64,000 nucleotides of DNA from assembly GCF_022568775.1 (NCBI RefSeq), contig NZ_JAKZHW010000001.1, positions 1,984,001 through 2,048,000 of the forward strand. The letters run 5' to 3'. The position numbers and the translations under genes are program-made. Shown here one piece after another: positions 1 through 8,212 of this stretch (position 1 is its first letter; each line of letters opens with the position of its first letter). The notes under the pieces are model-generated. The model searched no databases. It saw only the letters and a program-made list of their open reading frames with translations, and was not told the DNA's origin. This stretch comes from Sphingomonas telluris (GTDB lineage Bacteria > Pseudomonadota > Alphaproteobacteria > Sphingomonadales > Sphingomonadaceae).

Positions 1-493
1 CCGCGGCGACGACCCCGCCGATGCCTACGCCCAGGACCTGCCCGGCGAGGCCGCCCGCCATGAAGGCTCCGGTCAGAGTCGCGCGCAAACGCTGCGGGAA
101 CACGCTGAGGATCACGGCGATGCCGACGCTTCCGTAGGCCGCCTCGCCGACACCGACGAGCACGCGCGCGGCGAGCATCTGCTGATAGTCCTGCGCGAAG
201 CCGCACAGCAGCGTGGCAATGCTCCATAGCACGGCCATGAAGGCGATGCTCTTCACCCGCCCGAGTCGGTCGGCCAGCAGGGAAATCGGGAAGGTCAGAA
301 GCCCGACCATCAGCGCGACGACTCCCGAGAGGAAGCCGAGCTGGCCGTCGGTCAGGCTCCATTCCGCCTTCAGCAGCGGGAACACGGCATTGAGAACCTG
401 CCGCGCCATGTAGTCGGAGATGAGCAGTCCGAAGGTAAGCGCGAACACCAGCCAGGCGTAGGCTTGCACCTTCTCCTTGCTAGTGCGCGTCAC
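1..493 (-). CDS. MFS transporter (partial, N-terminal part)
   Basis: The reading frame opens with GTG at 493 and runs off the left edge of the window. It encodes hydrophobic helices separated by short loops, with the MFS loop 2-3 signature (LADRLGRVKS) after the second helix and a later GVGEA motif of the kind found in the anion/cation symporter or sugar-phosphate branch. The GTG lies one base after the TGA of the upstream BKACE gene, so translation is probably coupled. Its place in the catabolic operon suggests uptake of the substrate used by the neighbouring enzymes. The substrate cannot be told from sequence, and the 3' half is missing. Confidence 0.8.
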   Translation of the reverse strand, partial: MTRTSKEKVQAYAWLVFALTFGLLISDYMARQVLNAVFPLLKAEWSLTDGQLGFLSGVVALMVGLLTFPISLLADRLGRVKSIAFMAVLWSIATLLCGFAQDYQQMLAARVLVGVGEAAYGSVGIAVILSVFPQRLRATLTGAFMAGGLAGQVLGVGIGGVVAA

Positions 494-494
494 G

Positions 495-1547
495 TCAGGC
501 CGCCTGGCGTTGCGCCGCCGCCGCAGACTTGCGGTTGGGAAGCCAGCCGTTCTTCTCAAGCGTCTCGTCGATGCTCGAGTAGAAGGTGCCGATCTTGTAG
601 ATCTCGCGTGCCTGCTCGGCCGTCGCAACTGGACGCCACAGTTCGTTGGAGATCTTCACCATCTTCTCGATCTGCTGGACCGAGGTCGCGCGCTCCCCGC
701 GGCGGCCGTAGAGATTGTCCTCCTGGCCGACGCGCACGTGAAGGCCCATCGCAATGCCCATGGTGCAGAGCGGGTAGACGTGGCGCATGAGGCCCTCGAC
801 GGTCAGCACCGCATTCTGCGGAACGCGGTTGATGAATTCCATCAGGTTGCGCGGGTTCGGTCCATCGTGGCCACCACCGATGGAGACCCAATTCAATACG
901 TAGGGACCCATGTACTGGCCCTGGCGGACGATGCGCTCCACCGTCTCCAGGTCCTTGATCGACCCGATCATGAAGTGCGGCTGGATGCCGGCACCGACGA
1001 GGCGCTTCAGGTGCTCCTTCACGAAGCCCGGGCCGCTCTCGTAGTACATCTCGGTGTAGGCGTGCCTGTAGTCGGGCTCACCCATCGAGGTGCCGGCGGC
1101 GTCCTCGTCGGTGATGAGCTCCATCACGTTCATCTGGTTGGTGTTGATCGCGATGGTGACCTGGTCCGGCTTCGGATTGAGCTCGGCCAGCATGTGGCGG
1201 GTGTCGTCGCTCAGCCACTTGGCCGCTTCGCCTTCGTCCTTCGGCGCGAAGCTGATCGAGCCGCCGACCTGTAGGATCATGCCCGGCACGGCAGTCCGGA
1301 GGCGATCGAGCATCTCGTTGAACATCTCGAGGCGCTTCGAGCCCTTGCCCGTATCCGGCTCGCGGACGTGGACGTGCAGAAGCGTGGCGCCCGCATTGTA
1401 GCAGTCGACGGCCTTCTGGACCTGCTCCGCCATGGTCAGCGGAATGTCGTCCGAATCCCGCGGGAAGAAGCTCGGCGCGTAGGGCGCGACCTGGATGACC
1501 AGCGGGTCCTGGTTTTCGGGCAGCAGGCTATCGTCCATGAACTGCAT
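495..1547 (-). CDS. BKACE family enzyme (DUF849, 3-keto-5-aminohexanoate cleavage-like)
   Basis: A 350-residue protein of the beta-keto acid cleavage enzyme family. These TIM-barrel, metal-dependent enzymes condense a beta-keto acid with acetyl-CoA to give acetoacetate and a new acyl-CoA. The metal-binding HVH motif is at residues 58-60 (LLHVHVREPDTG), and a GGGHDGPNPRN loop lies in the C-terminal half. GGAGAG lies just upstream of the ATG. It starts 14 bases after the dioxygenase gene and is followed at once by the MFS gene, so it is part of a four-gene operon. BKACE substrates vary widely (carnitine-derived, amino, hydrophobic keto acids), so the true substrate is unknown. Family assignment is secure. 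Confidence 0.85.
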   Translation of the reverse strand: MQFMDDSLLPENQDPLVIQVAPYAPSFFPRDSDDIPLTMAEQVQKAVDCYNAGATLLHVHVREPDTGKGSKRLEMFNEMLDRLRTAVPGMILQVGGSISFAPKDEGEAAKWLSDDTRHMLAELNPKPDQVTIAINTNQMNVMELITDEDAAGTSMGEPDYRHAYTEMYYESGPGFVKEHLKRLVGAGIQPHFMIGSIKDLETVERIVRQGQYMGPYVLNWVSIGGGHDGPNPRNLMEFINRVPQNAVLTVEGLMRHVYPLCTMGIAMGLHVRVGQEDNLYGRRGERATSVQQIEKMVKISNELWRPVATAEQAREIYKIGTFYSSIDETLEKNGWLPNRKSAAAAQRQAA

Positions 1548-1561
1548 GGTCGTTCTCTCCG

Positions 1562-2410
1562 TTAGTAAGGCTTGTCGCCGATGATGCCTGCGCGCTCCAT
1601 TTTCCGGACCGCGGGCCAGTAATCCATGACCGCGTAATGCTGGGTGCAGCGGTTATCCCAGATCGCGACGCTATTCGGGCGCCAGCGCCACCGGACCTGG
1701 TATTCGGGGATCGCCGCACGGGCGATCAGATAGTTGAGAAGGTTCGAACCGCCCGGAGAATAATCCTGACCGTACCGCACGTTTTCCGACGTGTGGAAGT
1801 TCGTGAAATGGGTGGCGAAGCTGTTCACGAAGAGCACGCGCTCGCCCGTCTCTGGATGCTGCCGCACGACGGGGTGCTCGGCGTCCGGGAACTGCGCCTT
1901 CAGCGCGTGACGCTTCTCGATCGGCATGCGTGCGCCGAATGAGGATTCGATGGAGTGGCGTGCGTAGAGCCCGTCGATCTGGTCCTTCACATGGTCGCTC
2001 AGATCTTCATAGGCGCGGCCCATGTTTGCCCACACCGTGTCGCCACCGACGGGCGGGCATTCGAGGCAGCGCAGGACTGCGCCGAGCGGCGGCTTGTCGC
2101 GCCACGTCGCGTCGCAGTGCCAGGCATTCTCGTAGTGATCTGGCGGTGAATCGAGGTCCTTGTAGATGCAGACCAGCCCCGGATGATTGGGATCGCTTCC
2201 GGCAACCGGATGATCCTCGAGTTCACCGAACCGCGATGCAAAGGCGACGTGCTCCGCCTTGCTGATCTCCTGATCGCGAAGGAACAGCACCTTGTGTGCC
2301 AGAAGCGCTTCTCGGATCGCGCCGAACAGGTCGTCGTTCGCGACCGCCTCGGCGAGGTTCACGCCATGCAGTTCCGCACCGATGTGTGTGGTGAGCTTCT
2401 CGACCTTCAT
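1562..2410 (-). CDS. TauD/TfdA family Fe(II)/2-oxoglutarate dioxygenase
   Basis: A 282-residue dioxygenase of the taurine / 2,4-D type, which hydroxylates its substrate with decarboxylation of 2-oxoglutarate. The facial triad is visible: H98 and D100 in WHCDATW, and the distal His at about 258 (CTQHYAV). The 2-oxoglutarate-binding Arg is near 269 (AVRKMER). Length fits the family. Its ATG overlaps the stop of the upstream oxidoreductase gene by four bases (ATGA). In this operon it probably makes or opens the keto-acid substrate that the BKACE enzyme then cleaves, which is inference. Taurine itself is not implied. Confidence 0.88.
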   Translation of the reverse strand: MKVEKLTTHIGAELHGVNLAEAVANDDLFGAIREALLAHKVLFLRDQEISKAEHVAFASRFGELEDHPVAGSDPNHPGLVCIYKDLDSPPDHYENAWHCDATWRDKPPLGAVLRCLECPPVGGDTVWANMGRAYEDLSDHVKDQIDGLYARHSIESSFGARMPIEKRHALKAQFPDAEHPVVRQHPETGERVLFVNSFATHFTNFHTSENVRYGQDYSPGGSNLLNYLIARAAIPEYQVRWRWRPNSVAIWDNRCTQHYAVMDYWPAVRKMERAGIIGDKPY

Positions 2411-3387
2411 GCGGTGACGAAGATCGACGAGCCCGTCGTCTTTCCTGCCTCGAGGTCGCGGTGCGCCTGGACGGCGTCATCGAGCTCGTAGCGCTGGTTG
2501 ATCTCGATCTTGATGTGGCCGTTCGCCACATGATCGAACAAAGCGTTGGACAGCTCGGCGCGTTCGGCCGGGTTCGCGATATAGTCGGCGAGCGCCGGCC
2601 GGGTGAAATAGACCGATCCCTGGATCGCCATCTGCAGCGCGTCGATCGGCGGGAACGGCCCCGACGCAGTGCCGCAGCCGACGAGCACGCCGCGCCGCTT
2701 GAGCGACTTCAGCGAGCCTACGAACGTATCCTTGCCGACCGTATCGAAGACGGTCGTGACGCCCTCGCCGCCGGTCAGCTCTTTCACGCGCGCCGGAACA
2801 TCCTCGCGCCGATAGTAGATGATCTCGTCGCAACCGTGCGCCCTGGCGAGCTCCGCCTTGGCTTCGGTCGAAACCGTACCGATGACGCGCAGGCCGAGCA
2901 GCTTCGCCCACTGGGATGCGATCAGGCCAACGCCGCCCGCCGCGGCATGCAGCAGGATGGTGTCGCCAGCCTTCATCCACGGATTGGTCTTCAACAGCCA
3001 ATAGGCAGCGCTCAGGCCGCGCATCGTCGATGCGGCCGCGGTCTCGAGCTCGATGCCGTCGGGCAGCTTGAACAGCGATCCGGTCGGCATGACACGCTCG
3101 GTCGAGTAAGCGCCAAGCGGGCTTCCGGTGTAGGTGACCCGGTCGCCGACCTTGTAGCCGTTCGTGTCGGGACCGACGGCCTCGATGACGCCCGCGGCCT
3201 CGACGCCCATGCCGTTCGGGAGCGGCACCGGATAATAGCCCTGACGGAAATAGGTGTCGGCGAAGTTCAGGCCGACCGCGGCGTGACGCACCCGCACCTC
3301 GCCGGCGCCGGGGTCACCGACCGCCACGTCTTCGACGCGGAGCACTTCCGGCCCGCCCGTCTCGTAAAAACGAACTGCTTTCGCCAA
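2407..3387 (-). CDS. Zinc-independent alcohol dehydrogenase / quinone oxidoreductase (Qor-like)
   Basis: A 326-residue MDR-superfamily reductase of the NADPH:quinone oxidoreductase type. It has the start typical of this group (KAVRFYETGGPEVLRVEDV), a glycine-rich nucleotide-binding loop (HAAAGGVGLIASQWAK) near residues 145-160, and the Qor signature GAYSTERVMP. Catalytic and structural zinc cysteines of true alcohol dehydrogenases are not seen. It is the first gene of the minus-strand operon and overlaps the dioxygenase gene by four bases. It may reduce an enone or quinone intermediate of the same pathway; this is inference. Confidence 0.85.
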   Translation of the reverse strand: MAKAVRFYETGGPEVLRVEDVAVGDPGAGEVRVRHAAVGLNFADTYFRQGYYPVPLPNGMGVEAAGVIEAVGPDTNGYKVGDRVTYTGSPLGAYSTERVMPTGSLFKLPDGIELETAAASTMRGLSAAYWLLKTNPWMKAGDTILLHAAAGGVGLIASQWAKLLGLRVIGTVSTEAKAELARAHGCDEIIYYRREDVPARVKELTGGEGVTTVFDTVGKDTFVGSLKSLKRRGVLVGCGTASGPFPPIDALQMAIQGSVYFTRPALADYIANPAERAELSNALFDHVANGHIKIEINQRYELDDAVQAHRDLEAGKTTGSSIFVTA

Positions 3388-3452
3388 GGGGAATCTTCCG
3401 GTTTGATATTCCCCGGCGGCCTATCAGCAGGTAGAGAGCGGAATTACAGGAA

Positions 3453-3479
3453 TCACGACACATGCTGCTGACGTCGTGA
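3453..3479. promoter_or_regulatory. Inverted repeat in the qor/araC divergent promoter
   Basis: TCACGAC (3453-3459) and its exact reverse complement GTCGTGA (3473-3479) are separated by 13 bases, so the arm centres are 20 bases apart, about two helical turns. The site lies in the 107-base divergent gap between the oxidoreductase operon and the AraC-family gene. It is a candidate operator for the regulator that starts at 3495. No protein-binding evidence is available. Confidence 0.4.
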
Positions 3480-3494
3480 CATGCGGGGAATGCG

Positions 3495-4511
3495 ATGGAG
3501 CTGGTTCGGGCAGCGTCGCTAAGCGGCTATTTCGCGGTGGCGGAGGAGCTTCGGCTCGAGGTCATGCCGCTGCTCCGCAAGGCGCATATCTCCAGGCCGA
3601 TGCTGAGCAATCCCGAGCAGATGATCCCGGCACGGTCGGCCCTCCGTCTACTGGAGGCCAGTGCGGAGGCATCGGGCTGCATCACGTACGGTCTGCGAAT
3701 GGTCGAGCACAGGCAGATTTCCGACCTCGGGATGGTCAGCCTGCTTATCATCCACCAGCCGACCCTAGGCGAGGCGTTGGATGTGCTGGGCGAATTCCGC
3801 AACCGCATCAATTCGAACCTGACCCTGCAGATCGAAGACCATGAGGATTCGGTTTTCCTGCGCGAGCATTTCGCGCTCGATCCGCCAATGGCGTCTCGGC
3901 AGGTCAACGATCTCACCTTGGGCGTACTCTACAAGATGTGCCGAACGCTCATGGGTGACAGCTGGCGCCCGCAATGCGTCTGCCTGAGCTACGAGCGGCC
4001 GGCTGCCCCGGCGGACCGCGCGCTCTACGAACGCGTCTTCGACTGTTCGCTGCAATTTGGCTCCGACTTCGACGGCATCGTCATTCGTGCGTCGGACATG
4101 GCCCGACCCAATCCGCGGTCGGAACCGGCACTGGCGCGGCACGCGCGCGACCTCGTTCACGCGATGATCGATCCCGGCGAGCGCAGCATTGCCGAGGAAG
4201 TCGAGCAATCGATCCGCCTGCTCATGCCCGCTGGCCGAGCAACGATCGGCGGCGTTGCCGATGCCCTGGGCACCAACGTTCGGACCCTGCAGCGGCGACT
4301 GGACCGGGAAGACACCAGCTTCAGCGAACTGCTCGACCGCGTCCGCGTCCAGCAGGTCAGCCAGCATTTTGCCAACCGGCGGCTGCGGCTGACGGACATC
4401 GCGCAACTGCTGGGCTATTCGACGCTGGCGTCGTTCAGCGCCTGGCACCGCAGCCGTTTCCACGAGACGCCGTCGAAGGCGAGGCTTCGGCCGGCGTCAC
4501 GCCACCACTGA
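3495..4511 (+). CDS. AraC family transcriptional regulator (OruR/ArgR-like)
   Basis: A 338-residue regulator. The N-terminal half matches the arabinose-binding-like domain found in OruR-type AraC proteins (MPLLRKAHISRPMLSNPEQMIPARSALRLLE region). The C-terminal 100 residues are a double helix-turn-helix AraC domain, with LQRRLDREDTSFSELLDRVR in the first HTH and the family signature LTDIAQLLGYSTLASFSAWHRSRF in the second. It is divergent from the qor-tauD-BKACE-MFS operon and most likely controls it in response to a pathway metabolite. Its stop lies one base from the stop of the convergent GH42-like gene. Confidence 0.9.
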   Translation: MELVRAASLSGYFAVAEELRLEVMPLLRKAHISRPMLSNPEQMIPARSALRLLEASAEASGCITYGLRMVEHRQISDLGMVSLLIIHQPTLGEALDVLGEFRNRINSNLTLQIEDHEDSVFLREHFALDPPMASRQVNDLTLGVLYKMCRTLMGDSWRPQCVCLSYERPAAPADRALYERVFDCSLQFGSDFDGIVIRASDMARPNPRSEPALARHARDLVHAMIDPGERSIAEEVEQSIRLLMPAGRATIGGVADALGTNVRTLQRRLDREDTSFSELLDRVRVQQVSQHFANRRLRLTDIAQLLGYSTLASFSAWHRSRFHETPSKARLRPASRHH

Positions 4512-4512
4512 C

Positions 4513-6387
4513 TTATTGGCCGGACTTGAAGACCCGGAAGCTGTGGGCCGGGATGGCGACCGAGAACCTGCTCCTGCCCTTTTCGCTCACTGTCGCGATG
4601 TTCGCGTTCTGAGTGATCGCGGACACGCTCGGCGAACCCGAGAGCGATATCGTCACCTCGGCCGGCTCGTCCCGGTAGTTCTCCACGATGAAGGCGCCAT
4701 TGTCGTAGGTGAACAGCGCGACATGATCGGGCGCGTCGAGTCGCACCGCAGCGTCAGGGAAGAGATATTCCTTGATGCGCGTCACCATCGGGCGCGGCAG
4801 CTCGTAGAGGTCCCCAAAGTTCTCCGGCACGGTCCACAGGAACAGAGTGCCCTTCGAATATTGGTTCATGAGGACGATGGGGAAGCCCTTTGCCGAGGCG
4901 ACGCCGCGGATGATTCCCCAGCTGTCGTTGGTGTAGAAGCGTACTTCCGGAAAGAGCACGGGCTTGGCCTTCCCGGTTTCCTTGAGCTCCTTGCCCCTGC
5001 CCGCTCCAAACCCGTCGAAATATTGGTTGATCGCGATCGGGTGGCCGGTGACCTGCCACTCGGCGAGGTCTTCAAATCCCTTGCCCTGCGTCGCTTCGAC
5101 GAAGCCCGACGTAACGATCACGCGGGCGCCGCCTTGGAGGCTGGCCTTCGCCTTGGCGATGATCGCAGGGTCTGTCGCCGCCGCACGCGTCAGCAGGATC
5201 GTTTGCGCGTCCACCGGATATTGCGGCGACAGCTCCACCGGCACACCCAGATTGCCGATGTAATTGTGGAGGAAGTCCTCGCCGGTGGCGTGTGGCGGAC
5301 GGTAGCTCGCGACGCCGACAGGATTGCCCAGCTGTTCGACGACGGCGTCGGCGGCGTGGAGAGCCGCGTTCGCCGCAGTCGCCCAGCCCGCGTTCGGATG
5401 CTCGCGCGCGATCGTGTCCCAGTCGAAGCTGGTCGCGTCGTTCGCCCACGCACGATCGCCGGCCGTGGCAGGTGCGTCCTCCGCCATCGGATGCCAGTTG
5501 AACAGCATGATCTCCGGCGCCTTGGCGAACATCGTATCCCACAACTGCTCGGCGTAGCGGTCGATGCTGCGCGTATCGAACGTGTCGACCCACCCGCCGA
5601 GGTTCGCGCCGGGGCGGACGTTGCTCAGGTAGCGATAGACTTCGTAGCTCTCGTACTGCTGCAGAAGCTGGTCGGTGATCACGGGATCGCGCGTTTCGGT
5701 GCCGGTGTAGATGGCGTCGAACATCTTGGCCTGCTCGGCGAGGTCGTAGCCGAGCCCGTGGAAGTGCTCGTACCAGTTCGGGTATTTGATGATCACGCGG
5801 ACGCGCGGGTTCTCCTGCTTGGCGGGGCCGAGCACCAGGTTGCGGCTCGCTTTGCGCATCGTGTCGACGCGGTAATCGGTCCAGCTGCGGTTGCCCTTCG
5901 CCGCGATGTCGGCGTCGCTCTTGGAGGTGTAGAAGAAGAAGTCGTCGAGGATGATCTCGTCGAAGTGCCGGGCGATGCGCCGCACCGCTTGCTCGGCCTC
6001 GGCACGGTCCGCGGGCAGCTCATAGTCGAATGTGCCGAACTGACCCCCCGATCCGCCGGCAGCCAGCGTGATCCCGCCGGAGGTCTCGATCCCTTTGGCG
6101 TGGAACTGACGCTTGACGGCCGCTAGCTCGGCGTCAGTCGCGAAGACGCGGTCGCGGTAGGCCTCGATGTAGACCTTGTCGAAATGCAGTTGGGAGGAGG
6201 CGCGGGCGAACTGGCGCTGGAATGTCGCAGGGCCGGCCAGCCGCTTCGTATCGGCGACGGTGATGTAGATCGCGGCGCGGAAGTTCTTGTAGGCTGGCGG
6301 GCGAGATTGGGCCGCGGCTTCGGACGGAAACGCGACCGTCGGTACGGCGACGGCCGCGAGCAAAGCGGCGAGATACTGCCAACGCAT
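4513..6387 (-). CDS. Secreted glycoside-hydrolase-like protein (GH42-like architecture)
   Basis: A 624-residue protein with a signal peptide (hydrophobic segment ending AAAQS near residue 27). Residues about 35-330 read like a TIM barrel with acidic strand ends, including FDEIILDDFFFYT and EIMLFNWHPM. About 370-540 resembles a glutamine-amidotransferase-like middle domain (IGNLGVPVEL, ARVIVTSGF), and the last 80 residues form a beta domain. This barrel / amidotransferase-like / beta order is that of GH42 beta-galactosidases, but I do not recognise the usual catalytic motifs, so the substrate is unknown. GAGGGGGAG lies upstream of the ATG. It appears to stand alone as a transcription unit. Confidence 0.55.
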   Translation of the reverse strand: MRWQYLAALLAAVAVPTVAFPSEAAAQSRPPAYKNFRAAIYITVADTKRLAGPATFQRQFARASSQLHFDKVYIEAYRDRVFATDAELAAVKRQFHAKGIETSGGITLAAGGSGGQFGTFDYELPADRAEAEQAVRRIARHFDEIILDDFFFYTSKSDADIAAKGNRSWTDYRVDTMRKASRNLVLGPAKQENPRVRVIIKYPNWYEHFHGLGYDLAEQAKMFDAIYTGTETRDPVITDQLLQQYESYEVYRYLSNVRPGANLGGWVDTFDTRSIDRYAEQLWDTMFAKAPEIMLFNWHPMAEDAPATAGDRAWANDATSFDWDTIAREHPNAGWATAANAALHAADAVVEQLGNPVGVASYRPPHATGEDFLHNYIGNLGVPVELSPQYPVDAQTILLTRAAATDPAIIAKAKASLQGGARVIVTSGFVEATQGKGFEDLAEWQVTGHPIAINQYFDGFGAGRGKELKETGKAKPVLFPEVRFYTNDSWGIIRGVASAKGFPIVLMNQYSKGTLFLWTVPENFGDLYELPRPMVTRIKEYLFPDAAVRLDAPDHVALFTYDNGAFIVENYRDEPAEVTISLSGSPSVSAITQNANIATVSEKGRSRFSVAIPAHSFRVFKSGQ

Positions 6388-6535
6388 AACTGCTCCCCCT
6401 CAATCTGTTAGCGCTATCATTAAGCAGCACCACGGGCGGAGCAAGCACCCGCATTGATGCTGGGCAGCCGAGGTGCGAAGAGCGGCGCGGGCCTGTTGGC
6501 GTCTCCCGAGTCTTGCCCCTGCACTCGACGGGACC

Positions 6536-8212
6536 ATGGCTGACACGTACCAGTTCAAGCCCCACGAACGGCCGATCATACCGGGCTCCCCGTTCAACCC
6601 GGATCATCCGATCGAGCGGATGGTGGCTTATGGCGCGATCGGAGTTCTCGCCGGCCTTACGGGCGGCTTGGGTAACGCGCTGGTCACCGCCAACCTCTCC
6701 TATTTTCAGGGAACGCTCGGGCTGAGCGCTGAGGAAGCGGCGTGGATCCCCGCGGCCTATGTCGCGACGAACGTCTGCGCGAACCTGGTTCTCGTGAAGT
6801 TCCGGCAGGAGTTCGGACTCCAGCTATTCCTGCGCTTGGTCTTGGGCGGCTATATCCTTGCGACACTGATGCACCTGTTCGTGCACGGATTCTGGTCGGC
6901 AGTGCTGGTGCGGGCCGTCAGCGGAATCGCGGCCGCGGGCCTTACGACCCTGGGCGTGCTGACTTTCTTGCAGGCGATGCCGCCGCCGAAGCGCCTGCAC
7001 GGCGTCATGATCGGCGTCAGCGTGCCTCAGTTGGCGACGCCGCTGGCGCGCGTAATCGCGCCGTCACTGCTCGAATGGGGCGACTGGCGCATGGCCTATA
7101 TGTTCGAGCTAGGGTTGGCGGTACTCACGCTGGCAGCGGTGCTGATGCTCCCGCTTCCGCCCAGCGAGCGCGAGAAGGCGTTCGAGCGGACGGACTTCGT
7201 GACGATGGCGCTGCTGTTCCCGGGCGTCGGTCTGCTCTGTGCAGTGCTCGCGCTCGGCCGGACGGTCTGGTGGATGGAATCCGCCTGGCTCGGCTGGGCG
7301 CTGATCGGGTCGATCGTCCTCATCGCGGCGGGCATCTTCGTCGAGCATCGGCGGTCGAACCCGCTGCTGATGACGCGATTTATCGGGCAGAAGCCGATCC
7401 TGCGGATCTGCGCTGTGGCCTTCTGCATCCGCGTCATCATTGGCGAGCAGGCGTTCGGGACGGTCGGCCTGATGTCGTCGCTTGGGCTAGGCGTCGATCA
7501 GCTTCGGACGCTCTTCATCATCGTCACGCTGGCTTCGATCGCGGGGCTTGTCGTGGCGCTTACCACCTTCCGGCCGGAGTCCCCGGCGCGGCCTCTCCAA
7601 GTGGCCTGCCTGCTGATCGCAATCGCCGCATTCCTCGATGCCAGCGCGACGAACCTGACACGACCAGCCAACCTCTATCTCAGTTCGGCACTCGTCGGAT
7701 TCGCAGCCCTCCTCTTCATCGGTCCCGCGATGGTGATCGGCCTGTCGCGGGCGCTGCTGTGCGGCCCACGCTTCTTCATCAGCTGGCTGGTCGTCTTCCT
7801 GGCGAGCCAGAACCTCGGCGGCCTCGTCGGGACAGCACTGTGGGGCACGCTGCAGACCATCCGCGAGAAGTTCCACTCGCACAGCCTGGTCGAGAGCGTG
7901 ATGCTCAACAACCCGACCGACGCGGCTCGGCTGGCGGCCAGCGCGCAGCAGTTGAGCGGCGTAGTCAGCGATCCCGCGCTTCGATCCGCGCAGGGCGCCG
8001 CGCTCCTCAGCCGGCAGGTCACGCGCGAGGCGAACGTGCTGGCCTACAACGACGTGTTCATGGTCATCGGCTCTTGCGCCCTGCTTCTGCTGCTGTGGGG
8101 CATCGCGATCGAGCTCAAGATGCGGCGGAGAGGGGAAATTTCCCCGATTGTGCGCTTCGCCCAAATGATGATGGCGAAGATGGCAGCGGCTCAGAAGGAA
8201 GAGCAGTCATGA
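6536..8212 (+). CDS. DHA2-type MFS multidrug efflux transporter (EmrB-like)
   Basis: About 558 residues with roughly 14 hydrophobic segments, the length and topology of drug:H+ antiporter-2 proteins. An N-terminal cytosolic tail of about 25 residues precedes the first helix, and the family's early motif for loading the central cavity is seen in ALVTANLSYFQGTLG. I place the start at ATG 6536 (MADTYQF); an in-frame start exists at 6473, but the added residues look non-coding. The stop overlaps the start of the next gene (ATGA). With that HlyD-like partner it would form an inner-membrane/periplasmic pump. No outer-membrane channel gene is adjacent. Confidence 0.88.
   Translation: MADTYQFKPHERPIIPGSPFNPDHPIERMVAYGAIGVLAGLTGGLGNALVTANLSYFQGTLGLSAEEAAWIPAAYVATNVCANLVLVKFRQEFGLQLFLRLVLGGYILATLMHLFVHGFWSAVLVRAVSGIAAAGLTTLGVLTFLQAMPPPKRLHGVMIGVSVPQLATPLARVIAPSLLEWGDWRMAYMFELGLAVLTLAAVLMLPLPPSEREKAFERTDFVTMALLFPGVGLLCAVLALGRTVWWMESAWLGWALIGSIVLIAAGIFVEHRRSNPLLMTRFIGQKPILRICAVAFCIRVIIGEQAFGTVGLMSSLGLGVDQLRTLFIIVTLASIAGLVVALTTFRPESPARPLQVACLLIAIAAFLDASATNLTRPANLYLSSALVGFAALLFIGPAMVIGLSRALLCGPRFFISWLVVFLASQNLGGLVGTALWGTLQTIREKFHSHSLVESVMLNNPTDAARLAASAQQLSGVVSDPALRSAQGAALLSRQVTREANVLAYNDVFMVIGSCALLLLLWGIAIELKMRRRGEISPIVRFAQMMMAKMAAAQKEEQS

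Noticed and set aside
477..1274. Long plus-strand open frame opposite the BKACE gene
   Set aside because: It is antisense to a clearly conserved enzyme and has the Arg/Val/Leu-rich composition typical of shadow frames in GC-rich DNA.
4516..6126. 536-residue plus-strand open frame opposite the GH42-like gene
   Set aside because: The sense protein has a signal peptide and ordered domains; the antisense product is Arg/Val-rich and lacks any recognisable motif.
6742..8208. N-terminal 489 residues of a long frame fused to the HlyD-like protein
   Set aside because: This part is out of frame within the DHA2 transporter and has shadow composition. The real gene starts at ATG 8209 in an ATGA overlap.
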